Source: Bugula neritina (taxonomy: Eukaryota; Bryozoa; Gymnolaemata; Cheilostomatida; Bugulidae). From it: DNA of 64,000 bases. The stretch is from NCBI GenBank assembly GCA_964035545.1, contig OZ037766.1, positions 17,883,581-17,947,580 on the forward strand, written 5' to 3'. The notes below the pieces were generated by a model. It did not search any database, was not told the origin of the DNA, and saw nothing but the letters and a program-made list of their open reading frames with translations. Shown piece after piece: positions 55,901 to 64,000 of this stretch; the first letter of the stretch is position 1; the number at the start of each line of letters is the position of its first letter. The position numbers were made by a program, and so were the translations under genes.

Positions 55901-57199
55901 GCAGTGTATTTCAATATGTTACAGTGTATTTCAGCATGTTGCAGTATGTTGCAGTATGCTGCAGTATGTTGCAGTCTATTTCTGTATGTTACAGTGTATT
56001 TCAGTATGTTGCAGTATATTTCAGTATGTTACAGTATATTTCAGTATGTTGCAGTATATTTCAGTGGGTTATAGTATATTTCAGTATGATACGGCGTCTT
56101 TCAGTATGTTACAGTGTATTTCAGTATGTTGCAGTATTTTGCAATATGTTTCAGTATGTTACAGTGTATTTCAGTATGTTGCAGTATATTTCAGTATTTT
56201 GCAGTATATTTCAGTGGGTTATAGTATATTTCAGTATGATACAGCGTATTTCAGTATGTTACAGTGTATTTCAGTATGTTACAGTATGTTTCAGTATGTT
56301 GCAGTATATTTCCGTGGGTTATAGTATATTTCAGTATGATACAGCGTATTTCAGTATGTTACAGTGTATTTCAGTATGTTGCGGTATTTTGCAATGCATT
56401 TCAGTATGTTACAGTGTATTTCAGTATGTTGCAGTATATTTCAGTATGTTACAATAAATTTCAGTATGTTACAGTACATTTCCGTAAATTATACCATGCT
56501 TCAGTGAGTTGTAGTATATTTCAGTATCTTGCAGCATATCTCAGTATGTTACAGTATATTTCAGTATGTTGAGTATATTTCAGTAGTTTGCAACATATTT
56601 CAGTAGGTTACCAGATATTTCGGTATGTTGCAGCATATTTCAATGTGTTGCAGTGTATTTCAATATGTTACAGTGTATTTCAGTATGTTGCAGTATGTTG
56701 CAGTCTGATGCAGTATGTTGCAGTGTATTTCCGATTGTTACAGTGTATTTCAAAATGTTGCAGTATATTTCAGTATGTTACAGTATGTTTCAGTATGTTG
56801 CAGTATACTTCAGTGGGTTATAGTATATTTCAGTATGATACAGCGTATTTCAGTATGTTACAGTGTATTTCAGTATGTTACAGTATGTTTCAGTATGTTG
56901 CAATATATTTCCGTGGGTTATAGTATATTTCAGTATGATACAGCGTATTTCAGTATGTTACAGTGTATTTCAGCATGTTGCGGTATTTTGCAATGCATTT
57001 CAGTATGTTACAGTGTATTTCAGTATGTTGCAGTATATTTCAGTATGTTACAATAAATTTCAGTATGTTACAGTACATTTCCTTAAATTACACCATACTT
57101 CAGTGAGTTGTAGTATATTTCAGTAACTTGCAGTATATCTCAGTATGTTACAGTATATTTCAGTATGTTACAGTATATTTCAGTGTGTTACAGTATATT
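52304..57199 (+). repeat. 4.9-kb super-repeat, copy 1 (629+2359+1279+629)
   Basis: 4896 bp from the TATATTGAG marker at 52,304 to the one at 57,200. It contains the private pairs TTTCGATATG near 52,352 and AGTATTTTGCAGTATTTTGC near 53,275, both repeated one period later. The 1279-bp segment lacks one decamer (TGTGTTACAG) relative to copy 2. Confidence 0.87.
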
Positions 57200-57829
57200 G
57201 AGTATATTTCAGTAGTTTGCAACATATTTCAGTAGGTTACCAGATATTTCGATATGTTGCAGCATATTTCAATGTGTTGCAGTGTATTTCAATATGTTAC
57301 AGTGTATTTCAGTATGTTGCAGTATGTTGCAGTCTGATGCAGTATGTTGCAGTGTATTTCTGATTGTTACAGTGTATTTCAGTATGTTGCAGTATATTTC
57401 AGTATGTTACAGTATGTTTCAGTATGTTGCAGTATACTTCAGTGGGTTATAGTATATTTCAGTATGATACAGCGTATTTCAGTATGTTACAGTGTATTTC
57501 AGTATGTTACAGTATGTTTCAGTATTTTGCAATATATTTCCGTGGGTTATAGTATATTTCAGTATGATACAGCGTATTTCAGTATGTTACAGTGTATTTC
57601 AGTATGTTGCAGTATTTTGCAATGCATTTCAGTATGTTACAGTGTATTTCAGTATGTTGCAGTATATTTCAGTATGTTACAATAAATTTCAGTATGTTAC
57701 AGTACATTTCCTTAAATTACACCATACTTCAGTGAGTTGTAGTATATTTCAGTATCTTGCAGTATATCTCAGTATGTTACAGTATATTTCAGTATGTTAC
57801 AGTATATTTCAGTGTGTTACAGTATGTTG
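56571..57829 (+). repeat. Two tandem 629-bp units
   Basis: Markers at 56,571, 57,200 and 57,829. They correspond to 51,676-52,933 one 4.9-kb period earlier. The marker at 57,200 has the variant TATATTGAG, also seen at 52,304 and 62,864. Confidence 0.88.
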
Positions 57830-60800
57830 AGTATATTTCAGTAGTTTGCAACATATTTCAGTAGGTTAACAGATATTTCGGTATGTTGCAGCATATTTCA
57901 ATGTGTTGCAGTGTATTTCAATATGTTACAGTGTATTTCAGTATGTTGCAGTATGTTGCAGTATGATGCAGTATGGTTCAGTGTATTTCTGTATGTTACA
58001 GTGTATTTCAGTATGTTGCAGTATATCTCAGTATGTTACTGTATATTTCAGTATGTTTCAGTATATTTCATTGTATTACAGTAAATTTCAGTATGTTACA
58101 GTGCATTTGCAGATATTACACTATACGTCAGTGAGTTTTAGTGTGTTTCAGTATGTTCCAGTATATTTAAGTATTTTGCAGTATTTTGCAATATATTTTA
58201 GTATGTTACAGTGTATTTCAGTATGTTGCAGTATATTTCAGTATGATACAATAAATTTCAGTGTGTTACAGTACATTTCTGCAAATTACACTATACTTCA
58301 GTGAGTTGTAGTATATTTCAGTATCTTGCAGTATATCTCAGTATGTTACAGTTTATTTCAGTATGCTCCAGTATATTTCAGCGTGTTTCAGTATATTTCA
58401 GCATGCCAAGGTGCATTTTTAGATTTTTCACTATACTTCAGTGAGTTTTAGTGTCTTTCAGTATGTTGCAGTATATTTCGATATCTTGCAACTTATTTCA
58501 ATGTGTTGCAATGTATTTCAACATGTTACAGTGTATTTCAGTATGTTGCAGTATGTTGCAGTGTATTTCAGTATGTTACAGTGTATTTCAGTAGGTTTCA
58601 GTATCTTGCAGTATATTTCAGTATGTTGCAGTATATTTCAGTGGGTTACAGTATATTCCAGTATGTTCCAGTATGTTGCAGTATATTTCAGTATGTTGCA
58701 GTGTATTTCAGTATGTTACAGTGTATTTCAGTATGTTGCAGTATGTTGCAGTGTATTTCTGTATGTTACAGCGTATTTCTGTATGTTACAGTGTATTTCA
58801 GTAGTTTGCAACATATTTCAGTAGGTTACCATATATTTTGGTATGTTGCAGCATATTTCAATGTGTTGCAGTGTATTTCAATATGTTACAGTGTATTTCA
58901 GTATGTTGCAGTATGTTGCAGTGTATTTCTGTATGTTACAGGGTATTTCAGTATGTTGCAGTATATTTCAGTATGTTACAGTATGTTTCAGTATGTTGCA
59001 GTATATTTCAGTGGGTTATAGTATATTTCAGTATGATACAGCGTATTTCAGTATGTTACAGTGTATTTCAGTATGTTGCAGCGTTTTGCAATATATTTCA
59101 GTATGTTACAGCGTATTTCAGTATGTTGCAGTATATTTCAGTATGTTACAATAAATTTCAGTATGTTACAGTACATTTCCGTAAATTACACCATACTTCA
59201 GTGAGTTGTAGTATATTTCAGTATCTTGCAGTATATCTCAGTATGTTACTGTATATTTCAGTATGTTACAGTATATTTCAGTGTGTTACAGTAAATTTCA
59301 GTTTGTTACAGTGCATTTGCAGATATTACACTATACTTCAGTGAGTTTTTGTTTCTTTCAGTATGTTCCAGTATATTTAAGTATGTTGCAGTATTTTGCA
59401 ATATATTTTAGTATGTTACAGTGTATTTCAGTACGTTGCAGTATATTTCAGTATGATACAATAAATTTCAGTGTGTTACAGTACATTTCTGCAAATTACA
59501 CTATACTTCAGTGAGTTGTAGTATATTTCAGTATCTTGCAGTATATCTCAGTATGTTACAGTATATTTCAGTATGTTCCAGTATATTTCAGCGTGTTTCA
59601 GTATATTTCAGCATGCCACAGTACATTTTTAGATTTTTCACTATACTTCAGTGAGTTTTAGTGTCTTTCAGTATGTTGCAGTATAATTCGGTATCTTGCA
59701 ATTTATTTCAATGTGTTGCAATGTATTTCAATATGTTACAGTGTATTTAAGTATGTTGCAGTATGTTGCAGTGTATTTCAGTATGTTACAGTGTATTTCA
59801 GTAGGTTTCAGTATCTTGCAGTATATTTCAGTATGTTGCAGTATATTTCAGTGGGTTACAGTATATTCCAGTATGTTTCAGTATGTTGCAGTATACTTCA
59901 GTATGTTGCAGTGTATTTCAGTATGTTACAGTGTATTTCAGTATGTTGCAGTATGTTGCAGTGTATTTCTGTATGTTACAGCGTATTTCTGTATGTTACA
60001 GTGTATTTCTGTATGTTACAGGGTATTTCAGTATGTTGCAGTGTATTTCAGTATGTTGCAGTTTATTTCAGTATGTTACAGTATGTTTCAGTATGTTGCA
60101 GTATATTTCAGTGGGTTATAGTATATTTCAGTATGATACAGCGTATTTCAGTATGTAACAGTATATTTCAGTGTGTTACAGTATGTTGAGTATATTTCAG
60201 TAGTTTGCAACATATTTCAGTAGGTTACCAGATATTTCGGTATGTTGCAGCATATTTCAATGTGTTACAGTGTATTTCAGTATGTTGCAATATATTTCAG
60301 TATGATACAATAAATTCCAGTATGTTACAGTACATTTCCATAAATTACACTATACTTCAGTGAGTTGTAGTACATTTTGGTATCTTGCAGTATATCTCAG
60401 TATGTTACAGTATAGTTCAGTATGTTGCAGTATATTTCAGCGTGTTTTAGTATATTTCAGTATGTCACAGTGCATTTCCAGATATTACACTATACTTCAG
60501 TGAGTTTTAGTGTTTTTCAGTATGTTGCAGTATGTTGCAGTGTATTTCAGTATGTTACAGTGTATTTCAGTAGGTTTCAGTGTCTTGCAGTATAATCCAG
60601 CATGTTGCAGTATATTTCAGGATGTTGCAGTATGTTTCAGTATGTTACAGTATTTTGCAGTATTTTGCAGTATAGTTCAGTGTGTTACAGTATATTTCAT
60701 TATGTTGCAGTATGTTGCAGTATATTTCAGTAGTTTGCAACATATTTCAGTAGGTTACCATATATTTCGGTATGTTGCAGCATATTTCAATGTGTTGCAG

Positions 60801-61824
60801 TGTATTTCAATATGTTACAGTGTATTTCAGCATGTTGCAGTATGTTGCAGTATGCTGCAGTATGTTGCAGTCTATTTCTGTATGTTACAGTGTATTTCAG
60901 TATGTTGCAGTATATTTCAGTATGTTACAGTATATTTCAGTATGTTGCAGTATATTTCAGTGGGTTATAGTATATTTCAGTATGATACGGCGTCTTTCAG
61001 TATGTTACAGTGTATTTCAGTATGTTGCAGTATTTTGCAATATGTTTCAGTATGTTACAGTGTATTTCAGTATGTTGCAGTATATTTCAGTATGTTGCAG
61101 TATATTTCAGTGGGTTATAGTATCTTTCAGTATGATACAGCGTATTTCAGTATGTTACAGTGTATTTCAGTATGTTACAGTATGTTTCAGTATGTTGCAG
61201 TATATTTCCGTGGGTTATAGTATATTTCAGTATGATACAGTGTATTTCAGTATGTTGCGGTATTTTGCAATGCATTTCAGTATGTTACAGTGTATTTCAG
61301 TATGTTGCAGTATATTTCAGTATGTTACAACAAATTTCAGTATGTTACAGTACATTTCCGTAAATTATACCATGCTTCAGTGAGTTGTAGTATATTTCAG
61401 TATCTTGCAGCATATCTCAGTATGTTACAGTATATTTCAGTATGTTACAGTATATTTCAGTGTGTTACAGTATGTTGAGTATATTTCAGTAGTTTGCAAC
61501 ATATTTCAGTAGGTTACCAGATATTTCGGTATGTTGCAGCATATTTCAATGTGTTGCAGTGTATCTCAATATGTTACAGTGTATTTCAGTATGTTGCAGT
61601 ATGTTGCAGTCTGATGCAGTATGTTGCAGTGTATTTCTGATTGTTACAGTGTATTTCAGTATGTTGCAGTATATTTCAGTATGTTACAGTATGTTTCAGT
61701 ATGTTGCAGTATACTTCAGTGGGTTATAGTATATTTCAGTATGATACAGCGTATTTCAGTATGTTACAGTGTATTTCAGTATGTTACAGTATGTTTCAGT
61801 ATGTTGCAATATATTTCCGTGGGT

Positions 61825-61826
61825 TA
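61825..61826. other. TA target-site duplication, left copy
   Basis: The satellite reads GGGTTA up to the left terminus. The right copy is at 62,583-62,584 and is followed by TAGTATATTTC. Joining GGGT, one TA and TAGTATATTT recreates the sequence found in uninterrupted sister units, so the duplication is exactly TA. Confidence 0.93.
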
Positions 61827-61845
61827 CACAGGATAGTTAAGGGCA
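61827..61845 (+). repeat. Left terminal inverted repeat of the MITE
   Basis: CACAGGATAGTTAAGGGCA, a perfect 19-bp match to the reverse complement of 62,564-62,582. Past one mismatch the next three bases (CCT) also pair, giving an imperfect repeat of about 23 bp. It is the presumed transposase-binding end. Confidence 0.95.
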
Positions 61846-61897
61846 ACCTTTTAGCTGCAACTGCCTTGCTGAGGTTTGCATTGTAATCATATAAGAA

Positions 61898-62257
61898 TTC
61901 AGTACCAGTAAAATAAAATCTCACCTAATTGTGCTAGAGTCAAAATTTAAAAACTATGTTGTAGATCTTCTTGTTCTCCAGTGTAAGTTTTTTGGAAATT
62001 TCAATTTTCATTTTTTTTGCGAAGTTATAGACAAAAAACTGCCCAATTTTGGCCAATTTTGCCTGAAAAGCTGACTTTTCAGTACCAGTAAAATATCTCA
62101 GCAGCAAAGCATGATATCTGAATAAAAATTGCACTGCTGGAATCCTGAGATATTTCTCCAGTGTAAGTTTTTTTCTTTTTTCAATAACTCTGCTAGATTG
62201 CTCATAAATTGGTGATTTATACACTGAAAATGCCATATTTTCTCATAAGAAACTAGC
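61898..62257 (+). repeat. Internal diverged direct repeat of the MITE (two units, 180-bp period)
   Basis: TTCAGTACCAGTAAAAT occurs at 61,898-61,914 and again at 62,078-62,094. TTCTCCAGTGTAAGTTTTTT-like sequence occurs from 61,974 and again from 62,154. Both pairs are offset by exactly 180 bp, so the core of the element is two old, diverged tandem copies. Sequence between the anchors has drifted considerably, in contrast to the near-identical satellite repeats around it. Confidence 0.85.
61940..62236 (-). other. 98-codon open frame inside the MITE, probably not a gene
   Basis: An ATG-to-stop frame on the minus strand, rich in Lys, Leu and aromatic residues. The only internal signal is KKLTLE at residues 22-27 and again at 82-87, exactly 60 residues (180 bp) apart, which is the DNA-level direct repeat read in frame. 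I recognise no domain, signal peptide, zinc finger or DDE motif. In AT-rich, duplicated non-coding DNA a frame of this length is not remarkable. I would not annotate it as a CDS without transcript or conservation evidence. Confidence 0.2.
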
Positions 62258-62303
62258 AGCGCACAGCACTTCACGCTTCACTGAGCACGTAGGGATGAGA
62301 AGA

Positions 62304-62392
62304 TATTGGCGCCTACATAATAATTACAGGCTAGCTAGCTGGCAGGCTATAATGAATAGCTTGCTTTGTACTTTGTTTATGTAGCACCAATA
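62304..62392. repeat. Imperfect internal inverted repeat in the MITE
   Basis: TATTGGCGCCTACATAA at 62,304-62,320 is nearly the reverse complement of TTATGTAGCACCAATA at 62,377-62,392, differing by one indel and one substitution. The loop is about 56 bases and contains the GCTAGCTAGC palindrome. It could form a hairpin, or it could be a remnant of an older nested element; the sequence does not decide. Confidence 0.7.
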
Positions 62393-62563
62393 ATGGAATG
62401 TTGATAGATAACGCAGCCCTAACGAAGGTTGCTGCTTATTGGTTGTAGTTTAATCTTAGGCTAAACAATTACAAGTAGGCAACACGCATGCCACCCGCAG
62501 AGCAATATTATTCAAGAACCTGAACTACATTTTGAGAGAAATTTATGATATTCTTAGTGAGGA

Positions 62564-62582
62564 TGCCCTTAACTATCCTGTG
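62564..62582 (-). repeat. Right terminal inverted repeat of the MITE
   Basis: TGCCCTTAACTATCCTGTG, the exact reverse complement of the left end at 61,827-61,845. It is followed immediately by the second TA and then by satellite sequence. Confidence 0.95.
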
Positions 62583-62584
62583 TA
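62583..62584. other. TA target-site duplication, right copy
   Basis: Second copy of the TA dinucleotide flanking the element; partner of 61,825-61,826. Confidence 0.93.
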
Positions 62585-62863
62585 TAGTATATTTCAGTAT
62601 GATACAGCGTATTTCAGTAAGTTACAGTGTATTTCAGCATGTTGCGGTATTTTGCAATGCATTTCAGTATGTTACAGTGTATTTCAGTATGTTGCAGTAT
62701 ATTTCAGTATGTTACAATAAATTTCAGTATGTTACAGTACATTTCCTTAAATTACACCATACTTCAGTGAGTTGTAGTATATTTCAGTATCTTGCAGTAT
62801 ATCTCAGTATGTTACAGTATATTTCAGTATGTTACAGTATATTTCAGTGTGTTACAGTATATT

Positions 62864-63493
62864 GAGTATATTTCAGTAGTTTGCAACATATTTCAGTAGG
62901 TTACCAGATATTTCGATATGTTGCAGCATATTTCAATGTGTTGCAGTGTATTTCAATATGTTACAGTGTATTTCAGTATGTTGCAGTATGTTGCAGTCTG
63001 ATGCAGTATGTTGCAGTGTATTTCTGATTGTTACAGTGTATTTCAGTATGTTGCAGTATATTTCAGTATGTTACAGTATGTTTCAGTATGTTGCAGTATA
63101 CTTCAGTGGGTTATAGTATATTTCAGTATGATACAGCGTATTTCAGTATGTTACAGTGTATTTCAGTATGTTACAGTATGTTTCAGTATGTTGCAATATA
63201 TTTCCGTGGGTTATAGTATATTTCAGTATGATACAGCGTATTTCAGTATGTTACAGTGTATTTCAGTATGTTGCAGTATTTTGCAATGCATTTCAGTATG
63301 TTACAGTGTATTTCAGTATGTTGCAGTATATTTCAGTATGTTACAATAAATTTCAGTATGTTACAGTACATTTCCTTAAATTACACCATACTTCAGTGAG
63401 TTGTAGTATATTTCAGTATCTTGCAGTATATCTCAGTATGTTACAGTATATTTCAGTATGTTCCAGTATATTTCAGTGTGTTACAGTATGTTG
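62864..63493 (+). repeat. 629-bp unit
   Basis: An intact 629-bp unit following the interrupted one. It contains the empty-site sequence GGGTTATAG at 63,208-63,216. Confidence 0.88.
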
Positions 63494-64000
63494 AGTATAT
63501 TTCAGTAGTTTGCAACATATTTCAGTAGGTTACCAGATATTTCGGTATGTTGCAGCATATTTCAATGTGTTGCAGTGTATTTCAATATGTTACAGTGTAT
63601 TTCAGTATGTTGCAGTATGATGCAGTATGGTTCAGTGTATTTCTGTATGTTACAGTGTATTTCAGTATGTTGCAGTATATCTCAGTATGTTACTGTATAT
63701 TTCAGTATGTTTCAGTATATTTCATTGTATTACAGTAAATTTCAGTATGTTACAGTGCATTTGCAGATATTACACTATACGTCAGCGAGTTTTAGTGTGT
63801 TTCAGTATGTTCCAGTATATTTAAGTATTTTGCAGTATTTTGCAATATATTTTAGTATGTTACAGTGTATTTCAGTACGTTGCAGTATATTTCAGTATGA
63901 TACAATAAATTTCAGTGTGTTACAGTACATTTCTGCAAATTACACTATACTTCAGTGAGTTGTAGTATATTTCAGTATCTTGCAGTATATCTCAGTATGT
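62864..64000 (+). repeat. 4.9-kb super-repeat, copy 3 (partial, cut by window end)
   Basis: Starts with the TATATTGAG marker and TTTCGATATG variant, continues through a 629-bp unit, and then follows the 2359-bp segment, including AGTATTTTGCAGTATTTTGC near 63,823, until the window ends. Confidence 0.85.

Larger units (their letters stand above)
1..61826 (+). repeat. Decamer-based satellite array, left part (continues beyond window start)
   Basis: Uninterrupted head-to-tail array of 10-bp units. The commonest decamers are TATGTTACAG, TATGTTGCAG, TATATTTCAG and TGTATTTCAG. Rarer landmark decamers (for example TGGGTTATAG, TATGATACAG, TAAATTACAC, GATTTTTCAC) recur in fixed order and define higher-order repeats. 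TT at positions 5-6 and AG at positions 9-10 are the most constant bases. Consensus decamers are 20-40 percent GC, and the + strand is T-rich and C-poor. Every unit I read has the same orientation. The register shifts only at 39 copies of a shared 1-bp deletion in this part and at two other small indels (near 50,585 and 51,723). Long open frames are present but are a consequence of the period (see findings), so none is annotated as a gene. No RNA gene, telomeric repeat or dispersed element is visible before 61,827. Confidence 0.97.
61827..62582. mobile_element. Non-autonomous TIR DNA transposon (MITE-like), TA target site
   Basis: A 756-bp island unrelated to the satellite, bounded by perfect 19-bp terminal inverted repeats (CACAGGATAGTTAAGGGCA at the left, its reverse complement at the right) and flanked by TA on both sides. 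The intact target, GGGTTATAG, is visible in sister repeats such as 63,208-63,216. Internally there is a diverged direct repeat with a 180-bp period, a T-rich stretch, an imperfect inverted repeat near 62,304-62,392 and a GCTAGCTAGC palindrome near 62,330. The longest open frame is 98 codons with no DDE/DDD signature, against roughly 340 residues for a Tc1/mariner transposase, so it would need a transposase in trans. TA duplication is the rule for Tc1/mariner. Some other superfamilies, such as the Mirage group of CMC elements, can also duplicate TA, and the CAC- terminus leaves that open. The superfamily is inferred; the insertion structure is seen directly. Confidence 0.92.
57200..62863 (+). 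repeat. 4.9-kb super-repeat, copy 2, containing the MITE
   Basis: 629+2359+1289+629 bp plus the 758-bp insertion gives 5664 bp between the TATATTGAG markers at 57,200 and 62,864. Without the insertion the copy is 4906 bp, one decamer longer than copy 1. Confidence 0.87.
61477..62863 (+). repeat. 629-bp unit split by the MITE
   Basis: The marker-to-marker distance is 1387 bp, which equals 629 plus 756 (element) plus 2 (duplicated TA). The flanks match sister units at 51,676 and 56,571 on both sides of the insertion. Confidence 0.92.
62583..64000 (+). repeat. Decamer-based satellite array, right part (continues beyond window end)
   Basis: The same satellite resumes directly after the transposon, at the base where it was interrupted. 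It begins with TATAGTATATTTCAG, the continuation of the TGGGTTATAG-TATATTTCAG pair that is cut at 61,826. The decamer phase after the insertion is exactly what an insertion of 758 bp (756 bp plus a duplicated TA) predicts. This part finishes the interrupted 629-bp unit, contains one full 629-bp unit (62,864-63,493), and then starts the next 2.36-kb segment, which runs off the window. Confidence 0.97.

Noticed and set aside
1-61826. CRISPR array
   Set aside because: Units are contiguous without unique spacers, the period is 10/20 bp, there are no cas genes, and the context is eukaryotic.
1-61826. Telomeric or subtelomeric simple repeat
   Set aside because: No TTAGGG-type or related G-rich 5-8-bp telomere motif. 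The unit is 10 bp with elaborate higher-order structure.
202-61886. Dozens of overlapping + strand open frames of 62-346 codons that could be read as Cys/Tyr/Gln-rich repetitive proteins
   Set aside because: All are rotations of one 20-residue string produced by a stop-free 20-bp period read in three frames. They overlap each other in different frames, begin at any ATG of the repeat and end at random substitutions. No codon bias, domain or initiation context distinguishes one frame.
61940-62236. Minus-strand 98-codon frame as a real small gene or transposase fragment
   Set aside because: No DDE/DDD motif, helix-turn-helix or other recognisable domain. Its only repeat reflects the DNA-level 180-bp duplication. 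Kept as a low-confidence feature only.
61827-62582. SINE or other retroelement insertion
   Set aside because: There is no poly-A tail, no A/B box that I can see, and the flanking duplication is 2 bp. Perfect terminal inverted repeats point to a DNA transposon.
1-64000. Promoters or terminators
   Set aside because: TATATTT occurs every dimer and no motif is specific to a start site. T-rich runs in the MITE are not tied to any transcript.
1-64000. Whole window as an assembly artefact
   Set aside because: Collapsed or expanded copy number cannot be excluded without reads. However, segments differ by private substitutions and the MITE has a proper target duplication, so the sequence is not a simple copy error.

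Overview
The window is eukaryotic satellite DNA, not a gene region. About 63.2 kb of the 64 kb is one head-to-tail tandem array built from a 10-bp unit. Two decamer classes dominate, TATGTTRCAG and TATATTTCAG, and they often alternate as a 20-bp dimer. The array runs off both ends of the window. There is no rRNA, tRNA, operon, ribosome-binding site or recognisable protein family. Large homogenised satellites with nested repeats plus a short inverted-repeat DNA transposon fit a eukaryotic, probably animal, nuclear genome. I cannot name the species from the sequence.

Array architecture. The decamer register can be followed base by base through the whole array. It slips by exactly 1 bp at 41 places, each inside the same motif (TATGTTGAG in place of TATGTTGCAG, or TATATTGAG in three copies), followed by the same diverged decamers. 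Apart from these I find only two other register-breaking indels: 2 bp near 50,585 and 1 bp near 51,723. The 41 markers cut the array into segments whose lengths are all 10n-1 bp (629, 1479, 1549, 2359, 3309 and so on), or 10n-1 minus those two indels. These segments are re-used in nested higher-order repeats: 629-bp units, a 1549-bp module, a 3069-bp tandem duplication (34.5-40.9 kb), a 3238-bp one (45.7-51.5 kb), a 4.9-kb one (52.3-64 kb), and a 3.8-3.9 kb block present three times (0.06-3.9, 17.3-21.3 and 30.2-34.1 kb).

Interruption. The only non-satellite DNA is 61,827-62,582, a 756-bp element with 19-bp perfect terminal inverted repeats and a TA target-site duplication. It has no transposase, so it is a MITE-like non-autonomous DNA transposon. 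Removing it with one TA restores an exact 629-bp unit, so it inserted into an already formed repeat and has not been copied with the array inside this window.

Coding potential. Long open frames fill the + strand only because the 20-bp consensus has no stop in any forward frame. Since 20 is not a multiple of 3, all three frames read the same 20-residue string in different phases. The - strand carries a TGA in every dimer. I therefore annotate no protein-coding gene. The main interest is the satellite: its strict 10-bp register, its readable duplication history, and the physical or RNA-level consequences of such a lattice.
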